A stretch of 44,024 nucleotides of DNA from Nannocystaceae bacterium (GTDB lineage Bacteria > Myxococcota_A > Polyangia > Nannocystales > Nannocystaceae): positions 1-44,024 of the forward strand of contig JAIBBS010000055.1 in the NCBI GenBank assembly GCA_019694555.1, in the 5' to 3' direction. Positions 1-13,600 of this stretch are shown here, one piece after another. The notes beneath the pieces were generated by a model. The model saw only the letters and a list, made by a program, of their open reading frames with translations. It searched no databases and was not told the origin of the DNA. Numbering within the stretch: position 1 is the stretch's first letter; every line of letters starts with the position of its first letter. The position numbers and the translations under genes were made by a program.

Positions 1-1907
1 TAGCGCAGCAGTGCGTCGACGCTCTGCTGCGTGATGGGGTGGTAGCCCGCGCGCGCACGCTCGTAGATCCGCCGCGCATCCGCGCTGCGATCGGCCTCGA
101 GCAGCGCGCGGTACAGCGGCATCACGAACTTGCGCCGGCCGACGTGGCGCAGGAAGCCCTCGAGCGCGTCGTCGGCCTCGCGCACGCCGTGGCGCACGCA
201 CAGCTCGAGCCACTGCGCGAGGATCTCGGCGTTGCCGCTGCGCGACAGCGTGAAGCTGTGCTCGAGCGCGACCAGGCGCTCGTGCGACACGTCGCGCGGC
301 AGCCCACGCAGGAACCGCAGCCACTGCTGCGGTGTCCAGCCCGCCGGCAGCAACGCATCGCCGGCGGTGGTGCCGGCGGCGTAGCCGGCCGCGAGCGCGT
401 CGATGCGATCGAACGCGCCGGAGTGGGGCAGCGCCGCGTCGGGCGGCAGGCCCGGGCGGTCGAGCCACGCGTCGAGCGAGACCGCCGCGCGGCCGGGCAG
501 GGGGCGATGGCGCTCGAACAGCTCGCGCTGCGCGAAGTCGATGAACTCCGCGGTCGTGACCGAGCCGAACGCATGCGACTCGAACCACTGCAGCAGGAAC
601 GGATCGAACACCTCGCGGCCGTAGGCCTGCTCGAGCGCGACCAGCAGCAGCGCCCCCTTCTCGTAGGCCACGTCCGAGAGGCCCTCGTCGGGATCGCGGC
701 CCACGAGCTCGACCCGCAGGCGCTGGTCGGCGGGCGCCAGCTCGCCGAAGGCCTCCTCGAGGTCGCCGTGGCCGAGCACCGATTCCATCTCGGCGCGCTC
801 GCGGCCGAACAGCGCCTCCACGATGCGCCGCTCGATGTACACCGTGAAGCCTTCGTTGAGCCACAGATCGGCCCAGGTCGCGTTGGTCACGAGGTTGCCC
901 GACCAGCTGTGCGCGAGCTCGTGCGCCACCAGTGACACCAGCGAGCGATCGCCGGCGATGATGGTCGGCGTCGCGAAGGTGAGCTTGGGGTTCTCCATGC
1001 CGCCGAACGGGAACGACGGCGGCAGCACCAACAGGTCGTAGCGACCCCAGCGGTAGGGCCCGTAGAGCGTCTCGACCGCGGCGAGCATCCGCTCCATGTC
1101 GGCGAACTCGTGCGCCGCACCGGGCAACATCGACGGCTCGGCCCACACGCCGGTGCGGGGGCCCAGCTCGCGGAACTCGAGCGCACCGACCGCGAGCGCG
1201 ACCAGGTACGCGGGCACGCCCTGGGTCATGGTGAAGCGATGCGCACCGCTGTGCTCGTCACGCGCCACCGCATCGGCCGACATCAGCGCGCGCAACGGCA
1301 CCGGTGCGGTCACGATCGCATCCCACGGCGTGCGCACGCCCGGCGAGTCCTGCGACGGGAACCACGAGCGGGCATGGATCGCCTGCGACTGGCTGTACAG
1401 AAACGGCGCGCGTCCGTCGGCGGTCTGCGCCGGCGTGAGCCACTGCAGCCCGCTCGCCTCGGGCGTGGTCCGGTAGTGCACGCGCACGACCGTCGTCGCC
1501 GCGGTCAGCTCGACGCGCAGGCCCGCACCCAGGATCGCGTCGGGCTCGGCCAGCTGCCACGTCGTCTCGGTGAACGCGGCCTCGAGGTCGGCCAGCGGTC
1601 GATCGCCAGGGCGCGCATCGGCGATCTCGACGCGATCGATCTGCAGCGCGCGGGTGTCGAGCCACAGCGGTGCGCTGCGATCGTGCCGCTGCAGCGAGAA
1701 GGTCGCGGTGCCTGCGAGCACGCGCGCATCGAAGTCGACCGCGAGCTGCAGTCCGACGGCACCGACGCGCACCGCCTCGGGATGAGAGAAGGAATGGACG
1801 TCGGGTCCCACGCTCGCGCGCACGGTCGGCTCCGGGGCTTTCGTCTGGCTGCGAGCGGGGTGGCACGCGGTCATCGCGAGCGCGAGGGCGGTGCAGAGGC
1901 GCAGCAC
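1..1907 (-). CDS. M1-family zinc aminopeptidase, lipoprotein (3' end at window edge)
   Basis: Predicted cell-surface or periplasmic metallopeptidase that removes N-terminal residues from peptides. The frame shows the two M1 hallmarks: the exopeptidase motif GGMEN (about residues 302-306) and the zinc site HELAH (about 329-333) followed by the downstream helix with NEGFTVYIE. A C-terminal helical region like that of leukotriene A4 hydrolase-type enzymes follows. I start at GTG 1907 because it gives a short lipoprotein signal (VLRLCTALALAMTAC, lipid-attachment Cys about residue 15); an ATG at 1874 lies inside that signal. About 635 residues are present, close to a full LTA4H-like enzyme plus signal. 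The last two bases at the edge read TA on this strand, so the stop may begin exactly at the boundary. Family assignment is firm; substrate is unknown. Confidence 0.88.
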   Translation of the reverse strand, partial: MLRLCTALALAMTACHPARSQTKAPEPTVRASVGPDVHSFSHPEAVRVGAVGLQLAVDFDARVLAGTATFSLQRHDRSAPLWLDTRALQIDRVEIADARPGDRPLADLEAAFTETTWQLAEPDAILGAGLRVELTAATTVVRVHYRTTPEASGLQWLTPAQTADGRAPFLYSQSQAIHARSWFPSQDSPGVRTPWDAIVTAPVPLRALMSADAVARDEHSGAHRFTMTQGVPAYLVALAVGALEFRELGPRTGVWAEPSMLPGAAHEFADMERMLAAVETLYGPYRWGRYDLLVLPPSFPFGGMENPKLTFATPTIIAGDRSLVSLVAHELAHSWSGNLVTNATWADLWLNEGFTVYIERRIVEALFGRERAEMESVLGHGDLEEAFGELAPADQRLRVELVGRDPDEGLSDVAYEKGALLLVALEQAYGREVFDPFLLQWFESHAFGSVTTAEFIDFAQRELFERHRPLPGRAAVSLDAWLDRPGLPPDAALPHSGAFDRIDALAAGYAAGTTAGDALLPAGWTPQQWLRFLRGLPRDVSHERLVALEHSFTLSRSGNAEILAQWLELCVRHGVREADDALEGFLRHVGRRKFVMPLYRALLEADRSADARRIYERARAGYHPITQQSVDALLR

Positions 1908-2025
1908 GACCGCGGGGTATCCGGATGCCGCGAAGCGAGCAACCCTGTTCGAGTTGGTAGTTATTCGCCCAGCTGTGGACAGCGATCGCGGACGTCGCGG
2001 AATCACGTCTGAAAACCTCGAAATT

Positions 2026-2085
2026 GGCCAACAGAACGCAGTCCACGTGCGACTCGGCGTCGCGACCGCCGAATTTCTGTTGACC
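2026..2085. repeat. Inverted repeat in AT-richer intergenic region
   Basis: GGCCAACAGAA (2026-2036) is matched by TTCTGTTGACC (2075-2085), an inverted repeat with 10 of 11 positions complementary and a 38-bp spacer. The right arm overlaps the -35-like TTGACC of the next promoter. The whole stretch 1930-2110 is clearly richer in A/T than the rest of the window. This could be a regulator site; function is inferred only. Confidence 0.45.
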
Positions 2086-2108
2086 ATTCTTATGTAATCC
2101 AACTTAAT
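2080..2108 (+). promoter_or_regulatory. Sigma70-type promoter for the 2139 lipoprotein
   Basis: TTGACC (2080-2085), a 17-bp spacer, then CTTAAT (2103-2108). The predicted transcript would start near 2115, just ahead of a perfect ribosome site. This is the best -35/-10 pair seen on the plus strand. Confidence 0.6.
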
Positions 2109-2124
2109 GACGATGCCTTGTCCG

Positions 2125-2131
2125 AAGGAGG
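2125..2131 (+). promoter_or_regulatory. Ribosome binding site AAGGAGG
   Basis: A full Shine-Dalgarno match ends 7 nt before ATG 2139. It fixes that start over the upstream in-frame TTG at 2118. Confidence 0.85.
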
Positions 2132-2138
2132 AACCCCG

Positions 2139-2885
2139 ATGAACCGGCTCGCCCCCACCGCGCTCATCCTTGCCCTCGCCACCGTCGCGCCGGGTTGCGA
2201 CCTCGTCGACATGTTCGACGACCTCGAGCACCCGCGCACGCTGGTCAGCGTCTCGGTCACGCACCACGCGACCGCGCAAGACGGCAGCTTCCCGTACCGC
2301 GGTGGCGACGGCGAGATGCGGGTGTTCGACACCGACGAGGGTTGGAGCGTCACGCTGCTGGGGGCGTACGTGACGACGACCGCGGTGGTGCTGCACCGCT
2401 GCGACGACGCGCAGGTCGATCTCGAGCTGTACCGCGGGCCGTTCGCGGAGGACTTCCGCCGCGAGGACCTCGACATGTTCACGCTGGGCGGCGTCGATCT
2501 GGGCGCGAGCAGCTACTGCAGCGCCACGGTGACCTACGGCCCGTATCCCCAGGGTTCGGCGATGAACGGGCTCGACCCCGAGGTCGAGGGCGCGACGTTC
2601 TACGTCGACGGCGGTGCGACCAAGGGCGGCGTGACGGTGCCCTTCACGCTGCGCTCGGACGCGGTGATCGAGGTCGAGGTCGACCTCTCGCAGGTCCAAG
2701 GCGGCGGGCCGCTGGTGGTCCACGGCGGCGAGGACTTCCCCATCGAGCTGGTGGTGTCGAAGACCTACGATCGGTTCTTCGACGCGGTCGACTTCGAGGT
2801 CGCGACCACCGAGGAGCTGACGGCCCAGGTCGCGGCGGCGCTCGAGCTCGAGACCCGCGCGGATCTCGACGCCGTCTCGCCGTGA
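2139..2885 (+). CDS. Putative lipoprotein of unknown function
   Basis: A 248-residue protein not recognised as a known family. The N-terminus MNRLAPTALILALATVAPGC is a signal peptide with a probable lipid-attachment Cys at 20, so it should be exported and membrane anchored. The body is acidic and rich in beta-forming residues, with cysteines that could pair (for example in HRCDD and SSYCSATV), and ends in an acidic helix-like tail. The start is set by the ribosome site at 2125-2131, and a sigma70-like promoter lies just upstream. A hairpin at 2915-2934 follows, so it is probably transcribed alone. Export is well supported; role is unknown. Confidence 0.8.
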   Translation: MNRLAPTALILALATVAPGCDLVDMFDDLEHPRTLVSVSVTHHATAQDGSFPYRGGDGEMRVFDTDEGWSVTLLGAYVTTTAVVLHRCDDAQVDLELYRGPFAEDFRREDLDMFTLGGVDLGASSYCSATVTYGPYPQGSAMNGLDPEVEGATFYVDGGATKGGVTVPFTLRSDAVIEVEVDLSQVQGGGPLVVHGGEDFPIELVVSKTYDRFFDAVDFEVATTEELTAQVAAALELETRADLDAVSP

Positions 2886-2914
2886 ACGCGACGCCGCGCG
2901 CTCGGGCGCGCCCG

Positions 2915-2934
2915 GGCCGCGCAGCGGCGCGGCC
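2915..2934. terminator. GC hairpin after lipoprotein gene
   Basis: GGCCGCGC (2915-2922), loop AGCG, GCGCGGCC (2927-2934): a perfect 8-bp stem. No T-tract follows. It lies 30 bp after the upstream stop and just before the kinase -10 element. Confidence 0.5.
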
Positions 2935-2938
2935 GTGG

Positions 2939-2944
2939 TATCCT
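2939..2944 (+). promoter_or_regulatory. Extended -10 element for kinase operon
   Basis: TATCCT preceded by TGG, ending 8 nt before GTG 2953. No -35 is visible. The spacing predicts a leaderless or near-leaderless transcript and favours GTG 2953 over the in-frame GTG at 2935, which lies upstream of the element. Confidence 0.45.
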
Positions 2945-2952
2945 CCGACGCT

Positions 2953-7186
<4,234 letters not shown>

Positions 7187-7194
7187 GGCGCGCC

Positions 7195-8211
7195 GTGGCA
7201 CGACCCGCCTGGTTCGAGGCCCTGCGCGCGATCCCTCGCGTGGACAAGCCCACCTGGGATCGCCTGGGACCGGTGACGCGGTGGCTCATCGCCACGCGCG
7301 CCGCGGTGCTGATCATGACGTTGGTGTCGGTGACGATCGCGGGCGTGCTCGCGTTCCGCGATGCCCGGCTCGACGTGGGGCTGTGGCTGCTGACCGCGGT
7401 GGGCCTGGTCTTCGCGCACGCGACCAACAACCTCGTCAACGATCTGACCGATCACCTCAAGGGCGTCGATGCCGGCGACTACTTCCGCGCGCAGTACGGG
7501 CCGCAGCCGCTCGAGCACGGCATGCTCACGCGCGGCCAGATGCTGCGCTGGATCGCCGGCACCGGTGCGGTCGCGCTGCTCGCCGGTGCGGTGCTGGTGT
7601 GGCTGCGCGGTGGTGCGACCGCGGCGCTGCTGGCGAGCGGCGTGTTCTTCGTGCTCTTCTACACCTGGCCGCTCAAGTACTACGGCTTCGGCGAGCTCGC
7701 GGTGGTGGTGGTGTGGGGGCCGCTGATGGTCGGCGGCGGCTACTACGTCGTGACCGGCACGATCCACGACACCGTGCTGTGGACCAGCCTGCCGTTTTCG
7801 CTCGGCGCGACCACGGTGATCTTCGGCAAGCACATCGACAAGCTGCCGCAGGACCGGGCCAAGCGCATCCGCACGCTGCCGGTGTGGCTCGGCGATCGAC
7901 TCTCGCGCACGGCCGTGGTCGCGATGCTGCTGTCGCAGTACGCGCTCGTGCTGTGGTTGGTCGCGAGCGGCCGGCTGGGCCCGGCGCTGTTGGCCGTGGT
8001 CGCGGCGGTGCCCGCGGCGCGGCGCGCGATCGCATGCTTCCGCGAGCCGCGGCCCGAGACCCCGCCGCCGTGGTTCCCCGCGCGGGTGTGGCCGCTGTGG
8101 TTCGTCGCGTTCGCGTTCGATCACAACCGCCGCTTCGGCGTGCTCTTCGTGCTCGGCCTGGTGCTCGACGCGTTGTGGGTGCGCTGGGGTCAGGCGCCGG
8201 CGTTCGCGTGA
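7195..8211 (+). CDS. UbiA-family prenyltransferase
   Basis: Integral membrane enzyme that attaches a polyprenyl chain to an aromatic acceptor, as in menaquinone or ubiquinone synthesis. About 338 residues with multiple hydrophobic helices. Both Asp-rich motifs that bind Mg-prenyl diphosphate are visible: N82-D-x2-D86 extended to D92-A-G-D95, and D215-KLPQ-D220 followed by RTLPVWLGD. The TLP-type second motif resembles MenA-like members. GTG 7195 is the first start after the glgP stop, 8 nt downstream, so the gene is probably the last of a kinase-glgP-prenyltransferase operon. It converges with the response regulator at 8213 with a single base between stops, leaving no room for a terminator. 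Substrate is not determinable here. Confidence 0.85.
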   Translation: MARPAWFEALRAIPRVDKPTWDRLGPVTRWLIATRAAVLIMTLVSVTIAGVLAFRDARLDVGLWLLTAVGLVFAHATNNLVNDLTDHLKGVDAGDYFRAQYGPQPLEHGMLTRGQMLRWIAGTGAVALLAGAVLVWLRGGATAALLASGVFFVLFYTWPLKYYGFGELAVVVVWGPLMVGGGYYVVTGTIHDTVLWTSLPFSLGATTVIFGKHIDKLPQDRAKRIRTLPVWLGDRLSRTAVVAMLLSQYALVLWLVASGRLGPALLAVVAAVPAARRAIACFREPRPETPPPWFPARVWPLWFVAFAFDHNRRFGVLFVLGLVLDALWVRWGQAPAFA

Positions 8212-8212
8212 A

Positions 8213-8968
8213 TCACGACGGCAGGTCGGGCTCGTCGGGGATGTCGGGCAGATCCGGATCGCCGCGCGTCGCCCACGGATCCTCGATGCCGGCGTCGTTG
8301 AGGATCACGCCGAGCAACGCGTTGCGGGTCTTCGCGCGGGTGCGCGAGAGCACCGCGGCGACGTGGTACTTCGCGGTGCGCTCGCTGCAGCCCAGCAGCT
8401 GCGCGATGCGCTTGTTGGAGTCGCCCCACATCAGGCGCCACGCGACCAGCGTCTCCATGTGCGAGAGCCCGAAGACGTGGCCCACGCGCGACATCGCCTT
8501 CTGCAGATCGAAGCCGACCGGCTGCGGCACCGGCGAGCCCGGGCCCGCGGCCGGCTGCAGCTGACCCAGCGCGCGGCGCCACTCGAGCGTCGAGTTCACG
8601 GTCGCTGCGAGCGTCGACAGCAGGTTCGGGAAGGTCTCGGGCTTGCGCACGTAGGCATGCGCGCCGCAGCGTGCGCTCTCGAGTGCGGTCTCTTCGTCGA
8701 CCGCGCCGGTGACGACCGCAGAGCGGCACAGCGGGTTGCGGTCGAGCAGCTCTTGCACGAGCACCGCAGCGGTGCCGTCGGGCAGGCGGTAGTCGAGCAG
8801 GGCACCGTGGACATCGAGCTCGGGATCGGCGAACGCAGCGCGAGCACGCGCGACCGTGTCGGCGGCGAGCACGTCGTAGCCCGCCTCGGTGAACGTGCGT
8901 TCGTAGGTCTTGCGCAGCGGCTCGTAGTCTTCGACCAAGAGGATGCGGTATCGGCTCGGCGCTTCCAT
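8213..8968 (-). CDS. Response regulator, receiver plus LuxR-type helix-turn-helix
   Basis: DNA-binding response regulator of 251 residues. The receiver has the acidic pair E13-D14, phospho-acceptor D59 in LLDYRLPDG, T87 and the conserved Lys 109 in VRKPE. The C-terminal region SNKRIAQLLGCSERTAKYHV (about 183-202) is a LuxR/NarL-type HTH. The 50-residue linker is longer than usual, and the tail is Asp/Pro-rich. No histidine kinase gene is adjacent, so it is an orphan regulator. A TAGCCT -10 element ends 9 nt before ATG 8968. Family firm; targets unknown. Confidence 0.9.
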   Translation of the reverse strand: MEAPSRYRILLVEDYEPLRKTYERTFTEAGYDVLAADTVARARAAFADPELDVHGALLDYRLPDGTAAVLVQELLDRNPLCRSAVVTGAVDEETALESARCGAHAYVRKPETFPNLLSTLAATVNSTLEWRRALGQLQPAAGPGSPVPQPVGFDLQKAMSRVGHVFGLSHMETLVAWRLMWGDSNKRIAQLLGCSERTAKYHVAAVLSRTRAKTRNALLGVILNDAGIEDPWATRGDPDLPDIPDEPDLPS

Positions 8969-8977
8969 CCGCGACCG

Positions 8978-8983
8978 AGGCTA
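8978..8983 (-). promoter_or_regulatory. Extended -10 element for response regulator
   Basis: On the minus strand TGC-TAGCCT, ending 9 nt before ATG 8968. No convincing -35. Predicts a very short or absent leader. The rest of 8984-9208 holds no gene I can support, only a small hairpin (CGTTGC/GCAACG, 9133-9149). Confidence 0.4.
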
Positions 8984-9208
8984 GCAGCCCGTGCGCCGCC
9001 GCGAACCTGGCCAAACGGCCACGCACGGTTTCCCCGAGGTGTTCGCCGCCAGGACCACCGCAGCGCGTGCGTGGGCGCGCGCGCGCGTCCGCACACCACC
9101 CCTTGTCCGCGGTCCAGGGGCGAGGCGCGACGCGTTGCAGCGCGCAACGGCGGGCGGCCACGGCGGCAGTGGCCAGATGGCAGCGACGCCGCCGGCACGG
9201 GCCTCGCA

Positions 9209-10609
9209 ATGACAGCGCCCATGCCACGACTGCTCCGCCTGTTGCCCCTGGCCCTCGCGCTCGCCACCGCTTGTCGAGACGACGCGGACGACGACGGGTG
9301 CGATGGACCCGACTGTGGTGCGACCGACGGCGGCAGCGCGGCCGACAGCGACGGCGCCAGCGCTGCCGACGGCGAAGGAAGTGCCGACAGCGACGGCGGC
9401 GGCGGCAACGATGGACGCGCGCTGCCCTGCGACGTGCAGGACGTCATCGATCGCCACTGCACGAGCTGCCACGATGCCGAGCCGATCTTCGGCGCGCCGA
9501 TGTCGTTGTGGCGAGTCGACGACTGGAAGGTGCCCGCGATCAGCGACCCCGCTGCGAGCGTGGCCGCGGTCGCGGCGGAGCGCATCGTCGACCCGGTGCG
9601 GCCGATGCCGGCGTCGGGTCCCATGCCGGCCGAGGATCTCGCGGTGCTGCAGGCGTGGATCGATGCCGGCACGCCCAGTGACGACGCCGCCTGCGGCGGC
9701 AACGAGCCCACGCCCGATCCGGTCGGACCCGAGGCGCTGCCGTGCGAGCCCACCGTCGAGTTCGTCGCCGGCGAAGCCGACGCGCCCTTCCACGTGCCCG
9801 CCGAGGGTGCGGACAACCTCTACCAGTGCTTCACCTTCGCCTCGCCGGTCGGTGCGACCACGCAGGCGACGGCGTGGGCGCCCATCGTCGACGACGAGCG
9901 GGTGCTGCACCACTGGATCCTCTTCCGCACCGCCACGCCGCAGACCGACGGTGGCTCGGGGCCGTGCAACATGCCGCAGGACGCTGCGTTCGTCGCGGGC
10001 TGGGCCCCCGGCGGCGGCAACTACGAGCTACCCGACGACGTCGGCCTCGAGCTCGGCGGCACCGACGTGTGGTTCATCCTGCAGGTGCACTACCACAACG
10101 TCGCGCATCATCCCGACGCCTACGATCGCAGCGGCGTGGCGCTGTGCACGGTGGAGGATCCGCGCGAGCACACCGCGGGCATCGTGACGCTGGGGACGCT
10201 GGGCATCGCGATCCCGCCGGGCGCGGTCGGCCACGAGGCCGAGGGCATGTGTCCCAGCTGGATCACGAGCTACCTGACCGAGCCGCTGCACGCGATCGCC
10301 AGCTTCCCGCACATGCACCAACTCGGTCGCAAGTTCCGCACCGAGGTCTTGCGCGGTGGCGAGGACGGCCCCGCCGACGTGCTCGTCGACGTGCCGGCGT
10401 TCAACTTCGAGAACCAGACCTACTACCCCAACGACCCCGAGGTGCTGATCCAGCCCGGCGATGCGCTGCGCACCACCTGCACGTGGGACAACCCCGGCGA
10501 CACCACCGTGCACATCGGCGAGGCCACCGAGGACGAGATGTGCTTCAACTTCGTGATGGTGTGGCCGATCGAGGCCGTGGGTCAGGCACGGCAGTGCGGC
10601 CTGCTGTGA
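9209..10609 (+). CDS. Lipoprotein with c-type heme site and copper type II monooxygenase domains
   Basis: About 466 residues. The N-terminal signal PRLLRLLPLALALATAC predicts a surface lipoprotein, followed by an Asp/Ser/Gly-rich linker of about 45 residues. A cytochrome-like segment contains the heme site CTSCH (84-88) and a distal PMPASGPMP region. The C-terminal two thirds look like the copper type II ascorbate-dependent monooxygenase fold: HH at 234-235, HYH at 294-296, HMH at 368-370 and Met 444 in DEMCF are the expected copper ligands. It may oxidise an organic substrate using electrons passed through its own heme. Starts at 9209 and 9221 are both possible; 9221 gives the cleaner signal peptide. 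No Shine-Dalgarno site is seen. Confidence 0.82.
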   Translation: MTAPMPRLLRLLPLALALATACRDDADDDGCDGPDCGATDGGSAADSDGASAADGEGSADSDGGGGNDGRALPCDVQDVIDRHCTSCHDAEPIFGAPMSLWRVDDWKVPAISDPAASVAAVAAERIVDPVRPMPASGPMPAEDLAVLQAWIDAGTPSDDAACGGNEPTPDPVGPEALPCEPTVEFVAGEADAPFHVPAEGADNLYQCFTFASPVGATTQATAWAPIVDDERVLHHWILFRTATPQTDGGSGPCNMPQDAAFVAGWAPGGGNYELPDDVGLELGGTDVWFILQVHYHNVAHHPDAYDRSGVALCTVEDPREHTAGIVTLGTLGIAIPPGAVGHEAEGMCPSWITSYLTEPLHAIASFPHMHQLGRKFRTEVLRGGEDGPADVLVDVPAFNFENQTYYPNDPEVLIQPGDALRTTCTWDNPGDTTVHIGEATEDEMCFNFVMVWPIEAVGQARQCGLL

Positions 10610-10618
10610 GCGGACCGT

Positions 10619-10643
10619 GGGGACGGGCACGCCGCCCGTCCCC
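10619..10643. terminator. Bidirectional GC hairpin terminator
   Basis: GGGGACGGGC (10619-10628), loop ACGCC, GCCCGTCCCC (10634-10643): a perfect 10-bp stem between two convergent genes. No T-tract on either side. Confidence 0.7.
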
Positions 10644-10670
10644 CGCGGCGTGGTCACCACCGGCCGTCGG

Positions 10671-13600
10671 TCACGGCAGCGCCGCGCCCTCGCGCGGCGT
10701 GGGCTTGGTCGGGATCGCGTTGCACGGATCCTTCTCGTAGCAGCCCAGCGCCCACGGCTCCTCGTCGGGGTTGAGCAGGAACTTGCCGAAGGTGTGGAAC
10801 ATGAACCAACCCACGTCGTAGATCTCGCCCGTGATGGCATCCGCGTCGCACTGCGGCGCGCTGCTGCCGTAGGTCTCGCGGCAGATCTGGATCGCCGAGT
10901 CGGTCATCTCGCCCGGCAGCGCGAAGCCGTGCTGCCCCTGCGGCACCGGGTAGGGGAACGCTGCGCCGGACATGCCGCCGAGATCGTTGCCCCACATGTC
11001 CGTGCGTGCGACCGCCCGCACCGGTGGATCGAGCCGCGGGATGTTGTCGCCCCAGATGTCGTTGCCCTCGGAGAAGTTCTCGATGTCGACGTGGGCCCCG
11101 AAGGTCTCGTCGAGACCGAGGTAGCCGCGGATGGTCTCGCTCGCGGGCACGTTGCGGTAGGGGTAGCGCCGCAGCTTGTTGACCGCCTCGGCGGTGTGCG
11201 TGTCGATGAGCACTTGGTTGATCGGCTTGCCGTGATCGGGGTGCGGGTGCAGGTAGTCGATCACGCCGGCCGCGCGGCCGACGGTCACGCCCGAGCTCGC
11301 GGGCACGTTCATGTCGCCGACGCTGGTGACGATGAGGAAGCGTGCGCCGGTGCGCTCGTCCAGCGTGGGGTAGTGCAGCGGCTCGGACGCGAGGTAGCGC
11401 GACAGCACGCCGGGATCGGTCGGATCGACGACCATCTGCGCCAGGCTCATGAAGCGCCGCAGCGACGGCGTGTTGCGCTCGAGCCCGAAGCCCTCGGCCA
11501 GCGCCACCAGCTCACCGCCGGGGATGGGGTCGCCCAGGATCGTCATGGGCATGCCCTCGGCGTCGAGCGGCGTCTCCATGCGGTTGACCACCTGGATCGC
11601 CTCGGCCTCGGGGTCGACCGAGCAATCGCCGGTGCCGGTCACGAGCACGTCGCCGCGGTAGACGCGGATCTCGGTCGCGTCACCGACGTCGGACGCCACC
11701 GACACGCGCGCGCGCGCAGCCACGCCGTCGTCGGGGATCGCGTCGGGCACGAGGTAGCCGCAGCCGACCTCGCCGTTGGTGGTGTTCTCGACCACGATGG
11801 TGTCGCCCGGCAGCAGCCCGGCGACCTTGGTGATCGGCACGGTCTTCATGTCGTTGAGCTCGGTGACCTGGGTCGCCAGCTGGGTGCTGCCGTCGTCCGC
11901 GAGCGTCGCGAGGTACAGCGGGCCCATCACGCGCACCAGCACCGCGTCGGGCACACCGCCCTGCAGCGAGCGGTTGCCGATGTCGGTCAGACGACCGCCG
12001 CCGGCGATCGGGATGATGGCGTCGACCTCGGGCTCGACGCCGCCGAGCGTGGTCGACATGATGCCGCCGAGCGAGCCGCCCATCACGAACAGCGGCGAGT
12101 CCTTGCCGATGTCGACCACGCCGTCGCAGTCGAAGTCACCCGCGAGATCGACGACGCCGTCGCCGTTGAGATCGACCGGCTCGGGCTTGCCGTCGCCGTC
12201 GACGTCGAACTCCCACTTCTTCTTGCCGTCCCACGAGCGCAGGATCCGGATCAGCTGCATGTAGTCGACCGCCGACTGCCGCACGACGTCGCGCATGTGG
12301 AAGAGGTAGGCGGTCCAGAAGTCGGCGCCCGAGTCGATGGTGCCGTCCTTGTTGAGGTCCTGATCGTGGAAGCCGTCGTGGTTCTGATCACCACCGCGGT
12401 TGAACGTGATGGCTTCGCCGGCGGGACCCAGGCCCGCCGAGTCGAGCAGGCCACGCAGCAGGTCGAGGTCCGACGGCGCCAGCGGCAGGCCGTGCGAGAC
12501 GTTGTCGGTCGACAGCGACGCGATGCCGAACTGCGCGAGGAAGCCCGCGAAGCCCAGCAGCTCGCCGGCGCGGTTGCCGGTGTAGCCGTGGCCCAGCAGC
12601 ATCACCGGCGCCATCTTGCCCTGGCCGCGGCTGGAGACCTCCTTGCGCGGCACCACCACCCAGAACGGAATTTCTTCGGCGCGGGTCTTGGCCGGCCGGC
12701 GCTCGAGGTCGGTCGGCCACGACTGATCGTCGAGCGAGAGGAACTTGCCGTCGGCGTCGAAGCGATCGAACAGCTGCGGCGAGGTGTAGGTGCCCTGGAC
12801 GTGGAAGTCGACGTACTCGTGGCCTTCGATGATCGACTTGTACGCCTGCGTGTTCGGGTCGCCGCCCTGGAACATCTGCACGATGAGCGCCAGCGGGTTG
12901 CGCCAGTCCTCCTGCGCGATGAGGTAGCGGTTGGTGCGGTCGGGGAACTTCGTGCCCGGCCCGATCTCCTTGAGCGGGAACAGCCGCGTGATCTCGGCCG
13001 GGAACTCCTCGGCGAAGTGGGCCTGCGGACCGTGGCCGTAGAGGCCCTCGCGCACGGCGATCCAGTCCTTGGACACCGACTCGGTGGTGTACGAGAACGC
13101 GAACGCGATGTCCTCGGCCGCGAGCCCGTCGGGCAGCACCTCGAACAGCGGCTGGAGATCGTCGGTCTGTGCGGTGTGGTTGATGAACGCGAACGGCGAA
13201 CCGACCGGGTCGCCGTCGGTGTCGAGCACGCGGCGCGTGACCACGACGGCGTAGCGCGTCTCCTCGCGCAGCGGCGCCAGCGGCGAGACCAGCAGCGTGT
13301 TGGTCTCGCGCTCGTAGAAGCTCATCAGCGCGTCGGCGCGACCGGCGAGGTCCTCGCGCGCGGGGGAGCGGCCGGGCAGGTAGTTGGGCTTGTCGAGCAC
13401 GCCGTCGGCGTCGTTGTCCTCGGCGTGGTCGAGCACGCCGTCGCCATCGAGGTCCTCGCCGGCGTCGAGCATGCCGTTGCGGTTGGCGTCCTCGCTGGGG
13501 TCGAGCACGCCGTTGCCGTTTTGGTCCTCGTCGCTCTCGTCGAACACGACGTTCTGGTTCCACTCGCGGGGCGAGTTGTCGCCGTACTTGTCCAGCCGCT

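Noticed and set aside
9068..9090. Alternating G/C run as Z-DNA or regulatory element
   Set aside because: Expected by chance at this GC content and not positioned relative to a promoter.
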